A stretch of DNA of 64,000 nt from Blastomussa wellsi. Taxonomy: Eukaryota > Cnidaria > Anthozoa > Scleractinia > Plerogyridae. The notes under the pieces are model-generated. The model was not told where the DNA came from, did no database searches, and was given only the letters and a program-made list of their open reading frames with translations. The position numbers were made by a program, and so were the translations under genes. Below are positions 12,310 through 22,671 of the stretch, in pieces (within the stretch, counting starts at the first letter, position 1; each line of letters starts with the position of its first letter). The stretch covers positions 10,243,270 through 10,307,269 of the forward strand of contig OX393568.1 of NCBI GenBank assembly GCA_947652115.1, given 5' to 3'.

Positions 12310-12771
12310 TAATGACGCTTTAGAATGAAAAGAGATGCGTGGCTTGTTATTTCGTGCTGTCTTAGATTCAAAACGTGCGAATTTCAGTATAAATTACTTA
12401 ATATGTGTCTTAACAAATGCATTTTATGCAAAATTGGCATTATATCCTCTCCGGTGTGCTCTTTTTGTGATGGAATGAACAAATCTTTAGAGCACTTTTT
12501 TATCTCTTGTCATTACTCTATAAAATGGTTCAATCAAGAAGTCAAGATTGAATATTCTGCATTTTTAAGGTGTGCGGATGAATTGTTTGTAAACCATATT
12601 TTGTTAGTTGCAAAACCGTACTTACACTCTTGTAGACATAATAAATTTTTGCCTTCATTTAAAGTATTTAATCTTAAAATTGAAACGATTTATCAACTAG
12701 AGACAATGATTGCCAAAGCAAATAAGCTACCAGCTCGTAATATGAAATCGGGCAAGTACAAAGTAGTTTAA
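12310..12771 (+). mobile_element. LINE 3' fragment (ORF2 C-terminus)
   Basis: The open frame at 12325-12771 (148 codons) carries EFQYKLLNMCLNKCIL, then CSFCDGMNKSLEHFFISC. This is the zinc-knuckle tail seen at the end of L1/Tx1-type ORF2 proteins, here with no RT upstream. A 5'-truncated insertion. The frame is open only over this tail. Confidence 0.72.
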
Positions 12772-13708
12772 AATACAATCTTGTGCTGTTGGTGTACTGT
12801 ACTTCAGTTCTGCATCTAACTAGAGATAACATGTGCTGAGGTCTGTGTATGTGTAATGTATGTAATATATAGGATGTAGCCAGGCCTAAAAGCGGAGCTC
12901 CGTATTTTTGCTGGTTCTTAATGATTTGTGAAATTGCGTTCATCAAAAGTAAAATACTAGGGTGTACAACTACTCAAGAAAGATTCCTCAGCTGAAATAA
13001 ATAAGAATACAAAAACGTCAACTCAAATTGCAGAATTTCTGCTGAGAATGACCATGAAAAATTGAAAAATCCTGCCAGAAGCCAAAAAAATTGGACCTGA
13101 GCCTGCGATCAATAAAAACAATACCTGGTCAGCGGTCAACTTAAAAACATGTGACCACGATGAGTTCTAAATCTGAGCCCGCGATCTGTTCATGGGATAC
13201 TGGTCAGCGGGTATCTTCTTTTAACAGCTGTCAATTGACCGTAACATGGCAAAGATGTAAGCTTATGGTAACCTTTAAAAATGTTTACCAGGTTGAACTC
13301 TCTGGACTTTGGCCGCCATATTGATATTTGGGGCGACGTAGTTCGTATGTATGTACATACGTACTTTTGACATGCCCGCAAGTCATGCCGCTTGCCATTT
13401 TGACCATGAAAAATGAAAGGCATGGTTCTCCTTTATGTATTTTGTATGTGTGCTTGGTTCTCCTATTTCTATGGGTATGCGGCCCTTTGGGCGGAGTTCT
13501 GCGAAAAAATTGTAACTTTATAAATCAATGAAAATCAATAAAACATAGAAAAAGACCCTGGGAACGAGGTTGACAAATGCACTGGACCTAATGAAGTTTT
13601 GTTGTCGCCACGTGAAAGCTATCCTGAAAATATATCTATTCACAGGTTTCCAGCTAGATAGCATCCTTTGTGCATGCTTGAAGCCATACACTGTCAAAGA
13701 CTCCTTAA

Positions 13709-13940
13709 AGGGACACAGTCAGCTGGTTCACATGTGCATTAGATACAATTTAATAGCAAATTTGCATATCACTCATGGAGATGTGATTCGTACTGTTTTA
13801 AACAAATAATACAGGATGAACAAAAGTACACTCAAGTACAGGTTTTCAGTGAACAATTGAGTAAAACACTGTAAAGATTGAGACAAAAGTGAGAAAACTA
13901 GTGTCCAGGTCAGCATGGTCCCAAAGCTGGCTATGCCCCT
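13709..13940. repeat. Kolobok-like MITE, 232 bp, TTAA duplication
   Basis: Terminal repeats read agggacacagtcagct on the left and the inverse of agctggctatgcccct on the right. TTAA flanks both sides (13705-13708 and 13941-13944). TTAA duplications with purine-rich 5' ends fit Kolobok, and piggyBac is the alternative. Non-coding. Confidence 0.68.
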
Positions 13941-13944
13941 TTAA

Positions 13945-15509
13945 TATATTCACACCCTGTTTAGGACAGACTCGCTTAAATTGTATACCCTGTTCATGAT
14001 CAGGACTGAGGGGTCAAAAACCATACCCTATCCAGCGCACATCCCCGTATAGTCCATACAAGGGAGTAATCCCTGGGGATTTTTGCCCACGTCACAGTTC
14101 CTTGTTAGATTTGAAAGGTGCCTTTCAAATGGCTTGAACAAGTCAACCATCCGCACAATCTAAATCACTTGTTGATGGGCAGCCGTTAGTTAGGATGAGC
14201 GTTGCGTGACGACCCTAATAACGGCTGTGAAGGAGACTAGGGTGGATCCAGTGTCTAGAATGCGCGTCACCATGCGGTTGTCTTTCAAATCACGTGGCTT
14301 TAAGCTCTATGAGCTTCTTGTCTTATTTTGATTTTTTGCGAAAGTATTTTTTCAAATCATCACGAACTAGCAAGAAATGTGGAGCTCCACTTTTAGGCTT
14401 GCCTTAATCTATTTCTTATTGTTTATGTTTGCAGTGCTTCTTAACATTCATCGTACTCATTAAAGTTGCAGTAAATGTACCTGCTATAATTTTATTAAAT
14501 GGTTGTTTATTCTGTTTAATCTACAGAACTTACGAACTGCACCTCAATGCAAAGATCAAACTCTAACCAGAGGTGAATGAATTACCATCCTTAAAAAAAC
14601 ATTTAATTTTTAATTTCCAGTGCACACATATTAAACAGGTGAGCAATGTCTAACAACAATCTCTCAAGGATTGCACTCACAGATCCTAAATACAGTGGAA
14701 TCTATATTTAAAGCTGTTAACTCGCACCAAAAGTCATTTCCCTTGTATTTGCTTCACTCAGTCAAACACTGAAATTTTACCCTTTATTTCTCTAACTTAC
14801 TTTTAGAATCATTTGGCAGTGTCAGAACTCCCAAGGGGTTACTCCCTTAAGATAACTATTCAGGTAGACCAGACATTCTACAACAAAAAGCTATTTCAAA
14901 AAGAAATAGTGTTTCGTTTTGGAAACAACAACAACTTAGGAATGCTCGTCTGCTTTGCCAGAGATCAGAAGCAGAGTAGCTTACAATCCCAACTACAATT
15001 CTCAAATTCGCAGCACGGTACAGAAAATTTATGTGGAGGAAGTATGACATAAAATTGGGGTATAGTTTTCAAATAATGTTGTAAAAGGCAACTTTGAAGG
15101 TCTGAGGAGGTTAACGGCCATTTTATAATGTTTACGGAACTAGCGAATACTTTTTAACAGTTTAGACGATGGACAATTGGCTTATTGTGGTCGTTTTCTT
15201 CAAAGAGCATCAAGTATTGAAAATATAAAAATAATAGTAAAGCTCCAAATGGTCTGGATAATAGCAGGCAAGTAACTATTTTTAAGAAATGGACAACAAG
15301 TTTAAGTTTAAAACAAGGCATGTTGCGACCGTTCAACAATCATCTTGAGTTGTGAATTCGTTTACAAGTTCAGTTGAATTAATACAAGCAATGGCGTATA
15401 AGTCAAAACGTGATACAATTCAAAATTTCGAAAATTAGCGTACAATTTTAGCGGAGCTCCGGCGGCCCAAAGGGCCGCCAAGCGGAGCCCCATTGGTTTT
15501 CTTCATTGA
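13945..15509. other. No gene recognised
   Basis: Host-like sequence inside the 12.9-15.7 kb inverted repeat. Short frames such as 14813-15052 show no family resemblance. Nothing supportable. Confidence 0.35.
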
Positions 15510-15994
15510 TCGCGGGCTCAGGTCCGATTTTTTTCTTCTGGCAGCATTTTTTAACTTTTTATCGCAATTCTTACTGGAAATTCTGCAATTGGAGTTGGCG
15601 TTTTTATTTATTTCAGAGAAATTATTAAGAACCAGCAAATATATGGAGCTCTGCTTTTAGGCGAGCACCTGCACGAGCACTATACTTAAAACAAGTAAAG
15701 CTGAATTTAAGAGACTGCATATAAGATTTCCGCAATTCCGCTCCAACGATTTTCTTGAAACTTGTCTATGTGATGTATTACGTTAATACAAGCTGATTCT
15801 AGAATGCAAAAAAAAAGGTGGGTCCATTTTTTATCAGTTAAATCAAATATAATTATATTATTACTGAATGATAGGAGAAAGTTTTCCCAAAGTTTCATTG
15901 TCATCACGCCAAAGCCGAAACGGAGCCACCTTAATATACTCGTAGGAATTTTTAAACCGTACACTTGTTAAGTTTTTTGACATTATTACAGTAA

Positions 15995-16742
15995 GGCCCC
16001 GTTCAAACGTCGAACTTTACATGTGCCGAACCTAATACCTGTTTGGGTCGACCCGAATAATTAAGTTCGGCAGTTGATTCAAACGTTGAACTTTCACATG
16101 TGCCGAACTCAGTATCGGCCCAGAGGAAAACGGTGAATTTTCCAGTTGTAACGAAATAAATACCCTTCTCTGTACTCTACAATATAATGGGACCGTATAT
16201 CTCTGTTGCTTTATAATGTAACACACAAACGACACTTTTTGAAGATCATACTTGTAATGTGGTTGCCAGGCTTTGGTCAAATTTGTTCAGTATCGTTTAG
16301 GCTGTAACTTTAACTACTGGCTTTAGTTTCTAGCCTTGTTTTTTTTTTGTTTAGACGTATATTCAACAATAAAATGGGAAACAGTACGCGATTTGTGTCC
16401 AATAAACTCTGGCTACATTGCTACATTTTTTGTGGTCCAGTGTTATGTCGCGCCATTTCATGCACGACCGCGCTTTTGACAGCTCACTCGCCAATCGCAA
16501 ACTCTCTTATATTAACAAATACATTAGTGTAATTTATGCATTAGATTCGGCACATGCAAAGACCGACGTATGAAACGAAGTCAACCTCTTGTCGTTCTAC
16601 CCGACAAGCCCTGTCGAATAAAATGGCAGGTCGGCCCAAATACAAATCTGTCGAACCTAATTGATTCAAATGTTGAACCTTGCATGTGCCGAACCTAATT
16701 ATTAGATTCAGCACATGTAAAGTTCGATGTTTGAACCTGGCC
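15995..16742. mobile_element. Harbinger-like MITE, 748 bp
   Basis: The ends share a roughly 45-bp inverted repeat (gttcaaacgtcgaactttac on the left). TAA duplications lie at 15992-15994 and 16743-16745, and the termini are GGCC. A second, subterminal copy of the same motif (gttgaactttcacatgtgcc near 16087; gttgaaccttgcatgtgccg near 16672) lies inside each end. No transposase is encoded. Confidence 0.82.
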
Positions 16743-16745
16743 TAA

Positions 16746-17510
16746 TAGTGCGGACATTTCAGTTTGACCTAAACGAAGAGATTGTGTGAAAAGGCGGCAA
16801 AATCAGTGGTACGTTGTTCACTCTGTAAGTTGAATGAAATATGCGAGCAAGAGACAATCTTCTTCGTAAATATCTAGGTTCAATATCACTTCTAAAGGTT
16901 TCCCTATCGTGGAAAATCACAGCAAACGATTTGGTTAACGGAAAGATCCGAGCTTATTGCGGAGCTGAACATTTCATTTCTAAGTCAAAACGGACGTATG
17001 TTTACCTTTCCCTAGCTAACGGACTCTATTTTCACTTTCTGGGCAAAATAGTTTTGGTTTTCAGATCTTCCTGTGCAACGGCGTCCTGTTAATGCCGGTT
17101 TGTTTTGTTGTATTTTTACAAACATTTTAATGCAATTAAATGTTTCGCATGAAACTTTGTGCTTCTTAGTAGAGTTTGTTTTAGTATTTGCGTTAGCTAG
17201 AAAGTGCTTTTTATATTTAATTACTCTGAGTCGCTTTTGTAGTATTTCTTCCTGTGGCGAGCAAAATTGTAAACACAACCCGTCTTGCTTTCGTTTTACC
17301 ATACTTGGTCAAGTATGGCTCAGACCCGCAACGGAGGGAACCAATCAGAAAGCTTGAAAATCAATTTCCCGATGTTGAAAATTTACTAACCACTATTATT
17401 AAAAACTAGCTATGGTATATTGCATTTCCTGAATTCTGATTGGTTTAGAGGTAAGCAGCATATAAAAGGGCGATTTTGAGACAGCAAGATACAGCCCGAT
17501 TTCCATATAG
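16746..17510. other. No gene recognised
   Basis: No domain or repeat that I can support. A-rich flank precedes the tandem duplication. Confidence 0.35.
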
Positions 17511-17800
17511 GACAGCCCTTAAATCGCCAAAAAACACCACCAACAGCATCACAAATAAAATCAAATATTTAACCACAAAATGTCAAAAATAAAGGCAAAT
17601 AAAGCTGCTTACCCATCAATCGCGGCTGTTTTAAGTTTCTGCTTATTTATCGTTAGGACAGCCCTTAAATCGTCAAAAAACACCGCCAACAGCATTACAA
17701 ATAAAATCAAATATTTAACCACAAAATGTCACAAATACAGGCAAATAAAGCCGCTTACCCATCAATCACGGCTGTTTTCATTTTTGCTTATTTACCCTTA
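17511..17800. repeat. Tandem duplication, 146-bp period, two copies
   Basis: The unit starting gacagcccttaaatcg at 17511 recurs at 17657, with the block caaatatttaaccacaaaat and the ending cggctgttt in both copies. It borders the A+T-rich viral Element I and may mark its edge, but no matching copy is seen on the far side. Confidence 0.8.
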
Positions 17801-18030
17801 AGGCAGTCCAAATCAAGGCAAAAAACAGGATAAACATACGAAAATCAAGCGATTCATAAATTTACTTATTTAAGCAGATTTATGAGTTTAAAAATGAATT
17901 TATAATCAAATTATTAATGAAATTTTAACTTTTTGATTTTTTGATTCTACATTCAAGTTAAAATTAAATTTTTAAATTAACAAATAGCAACACTTTTCAC
18001 ACAATAAATGAAGAAATTACCACTTAATTT

Positions 18031-18480
18031 TTAAAAACATGGATAACTACAATACCCCTTATCCAAACACCACTTATTAAATGATTTTTTAATTCTATGT
18101 CCAAATTCTTTATCACTTTCACCGGATCTTTTCTTTCCTTGTTTTGGTGGTTTAATTACATCCCCCAATAGTTTAAATCCAGTTTTTACATCAACTTGAT
18201 ATGGATTATTTTTTGATGGGACCTCAGTGTCTCCAAAATGACCATGCAAAGAATCTTGATAACCCTTTGCTAAACGTACGTTCATCATCATCGTCAGTTG
18301 GTCTTAATAAATTCATGGCACCCTTATTCATTAATTTTACTTGTTTCATCGTTATCACCCCATCACCTCCACCACTTGTTTCTTTTACAAATCCACTTTT
18401 TTTCCTACCACAGCTCACACAAACAGATTTTTCTATTAATCTTCCATGTTTCGCCCTATCAGTTCTAGGATTTTTACTTC
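18031..18480 (-). pseudogene. Element I unknown protein with a CxxC motif
   Basis: The reading begins around 18480 and contains VCVSCGRKKSGFVKETSGGG. A frameshift near 18285 leads into KGYQDSLHGHFGDTEVPS and ends at 18031 with GYCSYPCF. The single CxxC followed by basic residues could be half of a zinc ribbon. I do not recognise the rest. It is divergent from the VLTF3-like gene at 18555, across a 75-base A+T-rich gap. Confidence 0.45.
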
Positions 18481-18554
18481 CTGTTATTTTTTCTCAGTTA
18501 ATCAAAATGATTCCATCAGTGTGTAATAAATATATTATCTAATTATATAATATA

Positions 18555-18920
18555 GTGATGTGCAAAATTACTGATACATTCAATTCATTTTATGGTACAA
18601 CAGAACGAGTCTACGAGTTGTCTGAAAAAATAGTATGTTGCCCAGAAAATCGAGTAATCTATGACAATTATTTATATGTTTGCTCCTCATGTGGTCTCAT
18701 TCAGTCCTACAACATGATTAACGACTATTATGAAGGCTTTTATCAAAATATTTATAAACTATCCCGTAAATCAGTTTATAATAGAAAATGTCATATAGAT
18801 AACACCCTTCGTGACATTCGATATAAGCACCGTATATTTTTCACTGAAGAAGAGAAACAAGCAATCAACTCAACCTTCAACCACCTTATCAAAGTTTATT
18901 TACTTCTCAGACAAATATAA
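18555..18920 (+). pseudogene. VLTF3-like late transcription factor, N-terminal part
   Basis: A 121-residue frame has paired cysteines at 28/29 and C43-S-S-C46 in YVCSSCG, followed by the NDYYEGF and KSVYNRKCHID segments. This layout (zinc ribbon, then a Tyr-rich helix with an Arg/His pair) is that of the poxvirus VLTF-3/A2L-like family, which directs late transcription in nucleocytoplasmic and Polinton-like viruses. Element II has a homologue at 27786 with the same CxxCG and downstream order. The C-terminal half of the family is missing here, so the copy is truncated. The start is immediately preceded by tataatatagtg. Confidence 0.62.
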
Positions 18921-18973
18921 CAGAATAAGTAAGCGTGCAATTTTAAGTTATAATAAAATGTGGAACCAAATGA

Positions 18974-19444
18974 CTAATTATACATTTTATCGTACTTCAC
19001 CTCATACTTCTTAACAACAGGTGCAGTGTCAATTACCAAGTCATCCTTTTGATTCATAACCATAGTTAAATGTTCTCTGGAAAAATTACCGCTCCTCAAA
19101 GCAGTCTTAATTTCACCCATAAGATGTTGATAAGTTTGATAGGCATATCGGCATGTATTTATCTTTTCATTCAAATTTTTATGTTTTTTATACATCTCAA
19201 TTATAATAGCTACAGCAGATATTCCAACTAATCCAATACCACTTGTAGCAATACTCGAAACAATCCCTCCACTGGCAAATAAGACAGAGGCAGTGTCAGC
19301 TACAATTTTCCATTTTCTGTATTTCTTATGAGCCATCATATAACACCAACTCTTTTTATGATATGACATGTAATATGATTTCAATTCCTCAGCTTCTTCT
19401 GGGGCTAATTTATCAGGAACGTGGTTGAAGTCAATTATTTCCAT
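18974..19444 (-). CDS. Two-transmembrane-segment viral protein (SLATT-like layout)
   Basis: An intact 156-residue frame. A basic N-terminal stretch (HKKSWCYMMAHKKYRKWK) precedes two hydrophobic segments at about residues 47-68 and 70-86 separated by SGIG. A helical tail follows (AYQTYQHLMGEIKTALRSG). The order of basic helix, hairpin of two TM helices and cytoplasmic helix resembles the SLATT fold found in membrane effectors, but this is an architectural likeness, not a proven homology. It overlaps nothing and lies tail-to-tail with the VLTF3-like gene. No counterpart is seen in Element II. Confidence 0.55.
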   Translation of the reverse strand: MEIIDFNHVPDKLAPEEAEELKSYYMSYHKKSWCYMMAHKKYRKWKIVADTASVLFASGGIVSSIATSGIGLVGISAVAIIIEMYKKHKNLNEKINTCRYAYQTYQHLMGEIKTALRSGNFSREHLTMVMNQKDDLVIDTAPVVKKYEVKYDKMYN

Positions 19445-19506
19445 ATATTAGTAATTTAGACAATATCTTATTATTCCACATAAAGTCCAATTTCATTGAG
19501 TAAAAC

Positions 19507-19760
19507 TTAAAGGTGCTTTACATCGTCTATGTCAAAGAATTTGTTTGTTGATATTGCTATTTTTTCGGTTTTATAATTCCAGTTTCCAAAATATATTGTT
19601 CTAATTGGAGCATTTCCTGAACTGAAAGTTTTACTTGCTTCAGCTCCATTTACATTCATTTTCATTTTATATGTGTTATTAATTTTACAAAACCAAAGCA
19701 TTAATTTTTCACCAGTATAACTGCTGATGAATGATGAAGATGCAAATGTTTTACCTTGAA
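19507..19760 (-). CDS. Element I small unknown protein
   Basis: The frame includes MLWFCKINNTYKMKMNVNGA and TIYFGNWNYKTEKIAIS, reading like a small beta-rich domain, and ends at 19507. The reading extends upstream of the first Met to about 19760 with no stop, so it overlaps the opposite-strand penton-like gene and may be a C-terminal fragment. No family recognised. Confidence 0.35.
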
Positions 19761-20232
19761 GATATAAGTGGCAGTGGTATCACGGAACGAGACCCTCATT
19801 TAAAATTAATTGAAAGATTAGATATAATTTGTGGATCAATAGAAGCACGTAATACATACCTATCCCAAAATAATTTCCACATACTCATAGGTTTCAATAA
19901 ACAAATTTACAACGAACAAGAAAACACAGGAGAAAATATCCCCAATATTACTAATTCTGTGGATTTATTGTGCATACACACAGACCTCACATATCGTAAT
20001 ACAACAGACGTAGCAAGTGATGTCCTATTTTGTTTTTTAGTAATATCAAGAAACATCGCCCGATCTTACCCCTTCTTGCAGAACCTAGGAGATTGAAATT
20101 ACTCCCAATTAATAAAAGCATAATAGACTCAATTCGAGTATACATAACAGATGGACTAAACAGACCAGTTAAATTTAATGGAACAGAAAATACAATTCTG
20201 ATTATAATAACTGATGATGAATATCAGAATTA
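19731..20232 (+). pseudogene. Penton-like minor capsid protein (C-terminal part), frameshifted
   Basis: The first frame (19731-20096) contains HILIGFNKQIY, PNITNSVDLL and TDLTYRNTTDVASDVLF. A frameshift near 20040 leads to LAEPRRLKLLPINKSIIDSI and YITDGLNRP, ending at 20232. The same ordered motifs occur in Element II at 44442-45014 (LIGFEPM, PGITNSVDSI, SDVLYHFSV, IEPKRAVY), upstream of the major capsid gene in both. In Polinton-like viruses that position and size fit the single-jelly-roll penton protein. The N-terminal half is missing. Assignment rests on synteny and alignment between the two elements. Confidence 0.6.
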
Positions 20233-20259
20233 ACATATTATATAACCAACAATTATAGA

Positions 20260-20490
20260 ATGAACAGACCACATGAATGGATGAAACAATACAATCCAAG
20301 AACCGGCCTATATGAATACTATCATAAAGCCACAGGAATAACTACGAGATCCCTCGAGCGAATAGGTAGAAGACCCAAAGACGCTCCGCGAGCATCGCGA
20401 GCTCCTCGAAGAGGGGCGAGCGCAATACCCAAACAATCTTATAATGCAGGAAATGAAATTCTCAAACGGTTGTCTAGTATGAGAGTGTAA
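20260..20490 (+). CDS. Element I small basic protein between penton and capsid genes
   Basis: A 76-residue, strongly basic product with a WW-like start (EYYHKATGITTRSLE) and an Arg/Pro/Ala-rich middle. It occupies the same slot as the 122-residue gene at 45014 in Element II. Short basic or amphipathic proteins in this position in Polinton-like viruses are usually virion core or membrane-active proteins. That role is inferred from position only. Confidence 0.5.
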   Translation: MNRPHEWMKQYNPRTGLYEYYHKATGITTRSLERIGRRPKDAPRASRAPRRGASAIPKQSYNAGNEILKRLSSMRV

Positions 20491-20501
20491 CTAATAATTA
20501 T

Positions 20502-21162
20502 ATGTTTCGATCAGAAGACAATCTCAAGGAAACAGACTTTGTCAGATTTAACCTGGTAACGCAACCACAGAGTAATGTACCAAATGATCAATTTCAAAAG
20601 AAAATGGACTACACCTTTGACATCAAAGACAACTTGGTTTGACTGGTACAATGGCTACCTCCTGATTAAGTATAGAGTTGAATTAAAAGCTGATGGAGCA
20701 GCCATCACTGCTAACGGTGACATTAATGTAGGTAATACTCAAGGTGCTTGCATATCAACTATCAACGATGCAACAACTATAATTAATCATATGATGATAA
20801 CCTCTGCCAGCAGAAAAGTTTACGATGGTAATGATCTTCATAAAATTTCTTTCGTTAAGAGTCTCCTGGAATACTCACATGATTACGCTTCAACTGTAGC
20901 AACTCAAACTGGTTGGTAAAAAAATGACCCAAATACCGGAACACAGTTGACGATGGACAATTTTAAGAAACTATATCCACTCATATATTTTGACCTCCAG
21001 GAACATAAAGACGATGTTAGTAATGACCCTAAACAGCTGATACTAAATTACCGGCAAACACAAGCATCAACAGCAGATTACATAATTTACGCCATAGTTC
21101 TCTATGAAGAAGAAGTTGTAATAGATAAAATAGGCAATGAATTAGTTGTAATGTCACAGTAA
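20502..21162 (+). pseudogene. Major capsid protein (double-jelly-roll type), broken
   Basis: The start at 20502 (MFRSEDNLKETDFVRFNL) loses frame near 20630. The next frame begins with WFDWYNGYLLIKYRVEL, continues to KSLLEYSHDYAS, hits a stop near 20919, and the C-terminal block (20947-21162) reads LYPLIYFDLQEHKDD and ADYIIYAIVLYEEEV. DWYN, LLEYS and the final FDL/YEEE strand are the landmarks shared with the Element II capsid at 45422. The total of about 220 codons is well short of the usual 500-600, so a large internal portion is deleted. It would form hexon-like capsomers if whole. Confidence 0.68.
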
Positions 21163-21332
21163 TTTAGGGGATACGAAGCTTCACAAGCTGCACGACTCCC
21201 CATCTGTGAAAAACTTTATATATAGCTACATCATTTTTTGAAGGTGTGTTTGAAATAAAAAAATTCATATAGTTATTATATAGTGAGATGAATTTTAAAG
21301 AAATTTGAGATACTGAATTTTTAATTGATATA

Positions 21333-21545
21333 TTGCCAAATGCAGACACACATATTGACGATTATTTTATAGAAAAGTTAATTAAAGGAGACAATAGACT
21401 AGAATTGGAATATTTAGAAACAACAAAAAATCAAAGAATGAAACTTTTCAGAAAGATTGTTAAATACTTATATAAAAGAGCAAAAAGAGGAAAGAACAAA
21501 CGAGTTTTAAATTTACTTAAAAAACTTTTTGATATAATTTTGTAA
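21333..21545 (+). CDS. Small lysine-rich hypothetical protein
   Basis: 70 residues, highly basic C-terminal half (KYLYKRAKRGKNKRVLNLLK). No family recognised. It sits in the A+T-rich Element I block downstream of the capsid gene. Base composition alone could produce such a frame. Confidence 0.3.
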   Translation: MPNADTHIDDYFIEKLIKGDNRLELEYLETTKNQRMKLFRKIVKYLYKRAKRGKNKRVLNLLKKLFDIIL

Positions 21546-21627
21546 GCTGACTTGTTGGTTATAATTTTTTTAAAAAACATATAGTTAATAAAATTATAAA
21601 AATAAAATGTAATTTTATTATATAGTT

Positions 21628-21822
21628 ATGATACCTATGAGATATGAGTCAAAGTGTTATTTGAAATTAATGAAATTACGAAATTCATTAAATATTCCAC
21701 CTTACAAGAAATATGAAGCTAGATTAATTAGATTATTTTGGAGAGTAAAGAAAAATAAAATCATTTTTGATTATACAAGTAAAAAATGTATTTATTGGAA
21801 AATTCACTACCTCGTGCATTAG
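21628..21822 (+). CDS. Small basic hypothetical protein
   Basis: 64 residues beginning MIPMRYESKCYLKLMK. The ATG directly follows ttattatatagtt, a context shared with other Element I starts. Further open sequence in other frames (to about 21960) suggests that it may be the start of a longer broken gene. No family recognised. Confidence 0.35.
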   Translation: MIPMRYESKCYLKLMKLRNSLNIPPYKKYEARLIRLFWRVKKNKIIFDYTSKKCIYWKIHYLVH

Positions 21823-22093
21823 GAAGAAAAGAAGGAATTTAATAAAATTATTAATAAATGGCATAAAGAATTAGGAGTTGACTTCAAAAAACCAGAATAT
21901 GGAATTAAATGTATGAACTACCTTTGCAACGATTTTGTTCACCACAGCATTTTAATTATTTTAATAAGGAGTGGAAACAAGCAGAGTTACGTTATTTCCT
22001 GAGGATAGAAAAAATCCATTTGGTAATATTTACACTTTTACTGAAAAAAAAATTTATCCATAAGTTTTTTCTAAATTAAATATATAGTTACTC

Positions 22094-22327
22094 ATGTGTG
22101 AATATTGTTATAATGGAAAAATAAAAATTACAGGATTATGCGAATTTTGTCATAAAATTATGAGAATATGCGAAGAATGTGACCAATTTAATAAAGAATC
22201 GTGTGATGAATGTGATACTTTATTAAATTATTGTCTAGATTGTTCAATAAAATTTCATTACCGTTTACTGATAAGGAGATTTCTCAGGATTATGAAATAT
22301 TGCGATTATTTATTCTATTTTAATTAA
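22094..22327 (+). CDS. Cysteine-rich zinc-binding viral protein
   Basis: 77 residues with five CxxC-type pairs in the first 55 residues (CEYC, CEFC, CEEC, CDEC, CLDC) and a hydrophobic/basic tail. The pattern implies two or more treble-clef or ribbon zinc sites. It may be a nucleic-acid or protein-binding regulator, but no named family is recognised. The stop codon is followed at once by a 17-bp perfect hairpin (22327-22366), and the start is preceded by aatatatagttactc. Confidence 0.55.
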   Translation: MCEYCYNGKIKITGLCEFCHKIMRICEECDQFNKESCDECDTLLNYCLDCSIKFHYRLLIRRFLRIMKYCDYLFYFN

Positions 22328-22366
22328 AAAGCCCCATCCCTTGTTTATTCAAGGGATGGGGCTTTT
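22327..22366 (+). terminator. Perfect 17-bp hairpin at the gene 3' end
   Basis: The arms aaaagccccatcccttg and caagggatggggctttt flank a 6-base loop (tttatt). The stem overlaps the last base of the preceding stop codon, is GC-rich inside very A+T-rich DNA and ends in T residues. Hairpins at gene ends mark mRNA 3' ends in some giant viruses, and by analogy this may be a transcription-end or polyadenylation signal. Confidence 0.6.
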
Positions 22367-22401
22367 ATACGTATATTGAAATTATCTACTTAATTATTAT
22401 T

Positions 22402-22671
22402 ATGTTTACTGACAAGGAGATTCGTAAAATTATGAAAATAAAATATTACGAATTTTTAAATTATTATGATAAGAAAAATAATAAGATTATGAGAAAAAAG
22501 AATTTTTATAGGGATTTACCACCAGAAGAAAAAATGGCAAGATATGATAGAATTTTATTTCGTATTAATAATTTAATAAATAATGTGGAAGGAGCCTATG
22601 ATGACTCGTCTAGAGGTAGAGGAATGATTTTTCTATTTTTATTGAAAATCTTCGAAATAACTATTTATTAA
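22402..22671 (+). CDS. Element I hypothetical protein
   Basis: 89 residues, lysine/aspartate-rich (KIMKIKYYEFLNYYDKKNNK), with a hydrophobic C-terminus. The tail overlaps the 3' end of the opposite-strand protease gene by 33 bases, so the true end is uncertain. No family recognised. Confidence 0.35.
   Translation: MFTDKEIRKIMKIKYYEFLNYYDKKNNKIMRKKNFYRDLPPEEKMARYDRILFRINNLINNVEGAYDDSSRGRGMIFLFLLKIFEITIY

Larger units (their letters stand above)
12884..15662. repeat. Large inverted repeat with 39-bp outer arms
   Basis: The left arm 12884-12922 (gcctaaaagcggagctccg onward) pairs with the right arm 15624-15662. More symmetry follows inside (about 13060-13120 against 15510-15570, around cctgagcctgcgatcaat). 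A third block of the type ggagctccacttttaggc lies near 14390, and ggccctttgggcggag occurs near 13480. The region appears to be a fold-back element that received secondary insertions. Confidence 0.6.
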
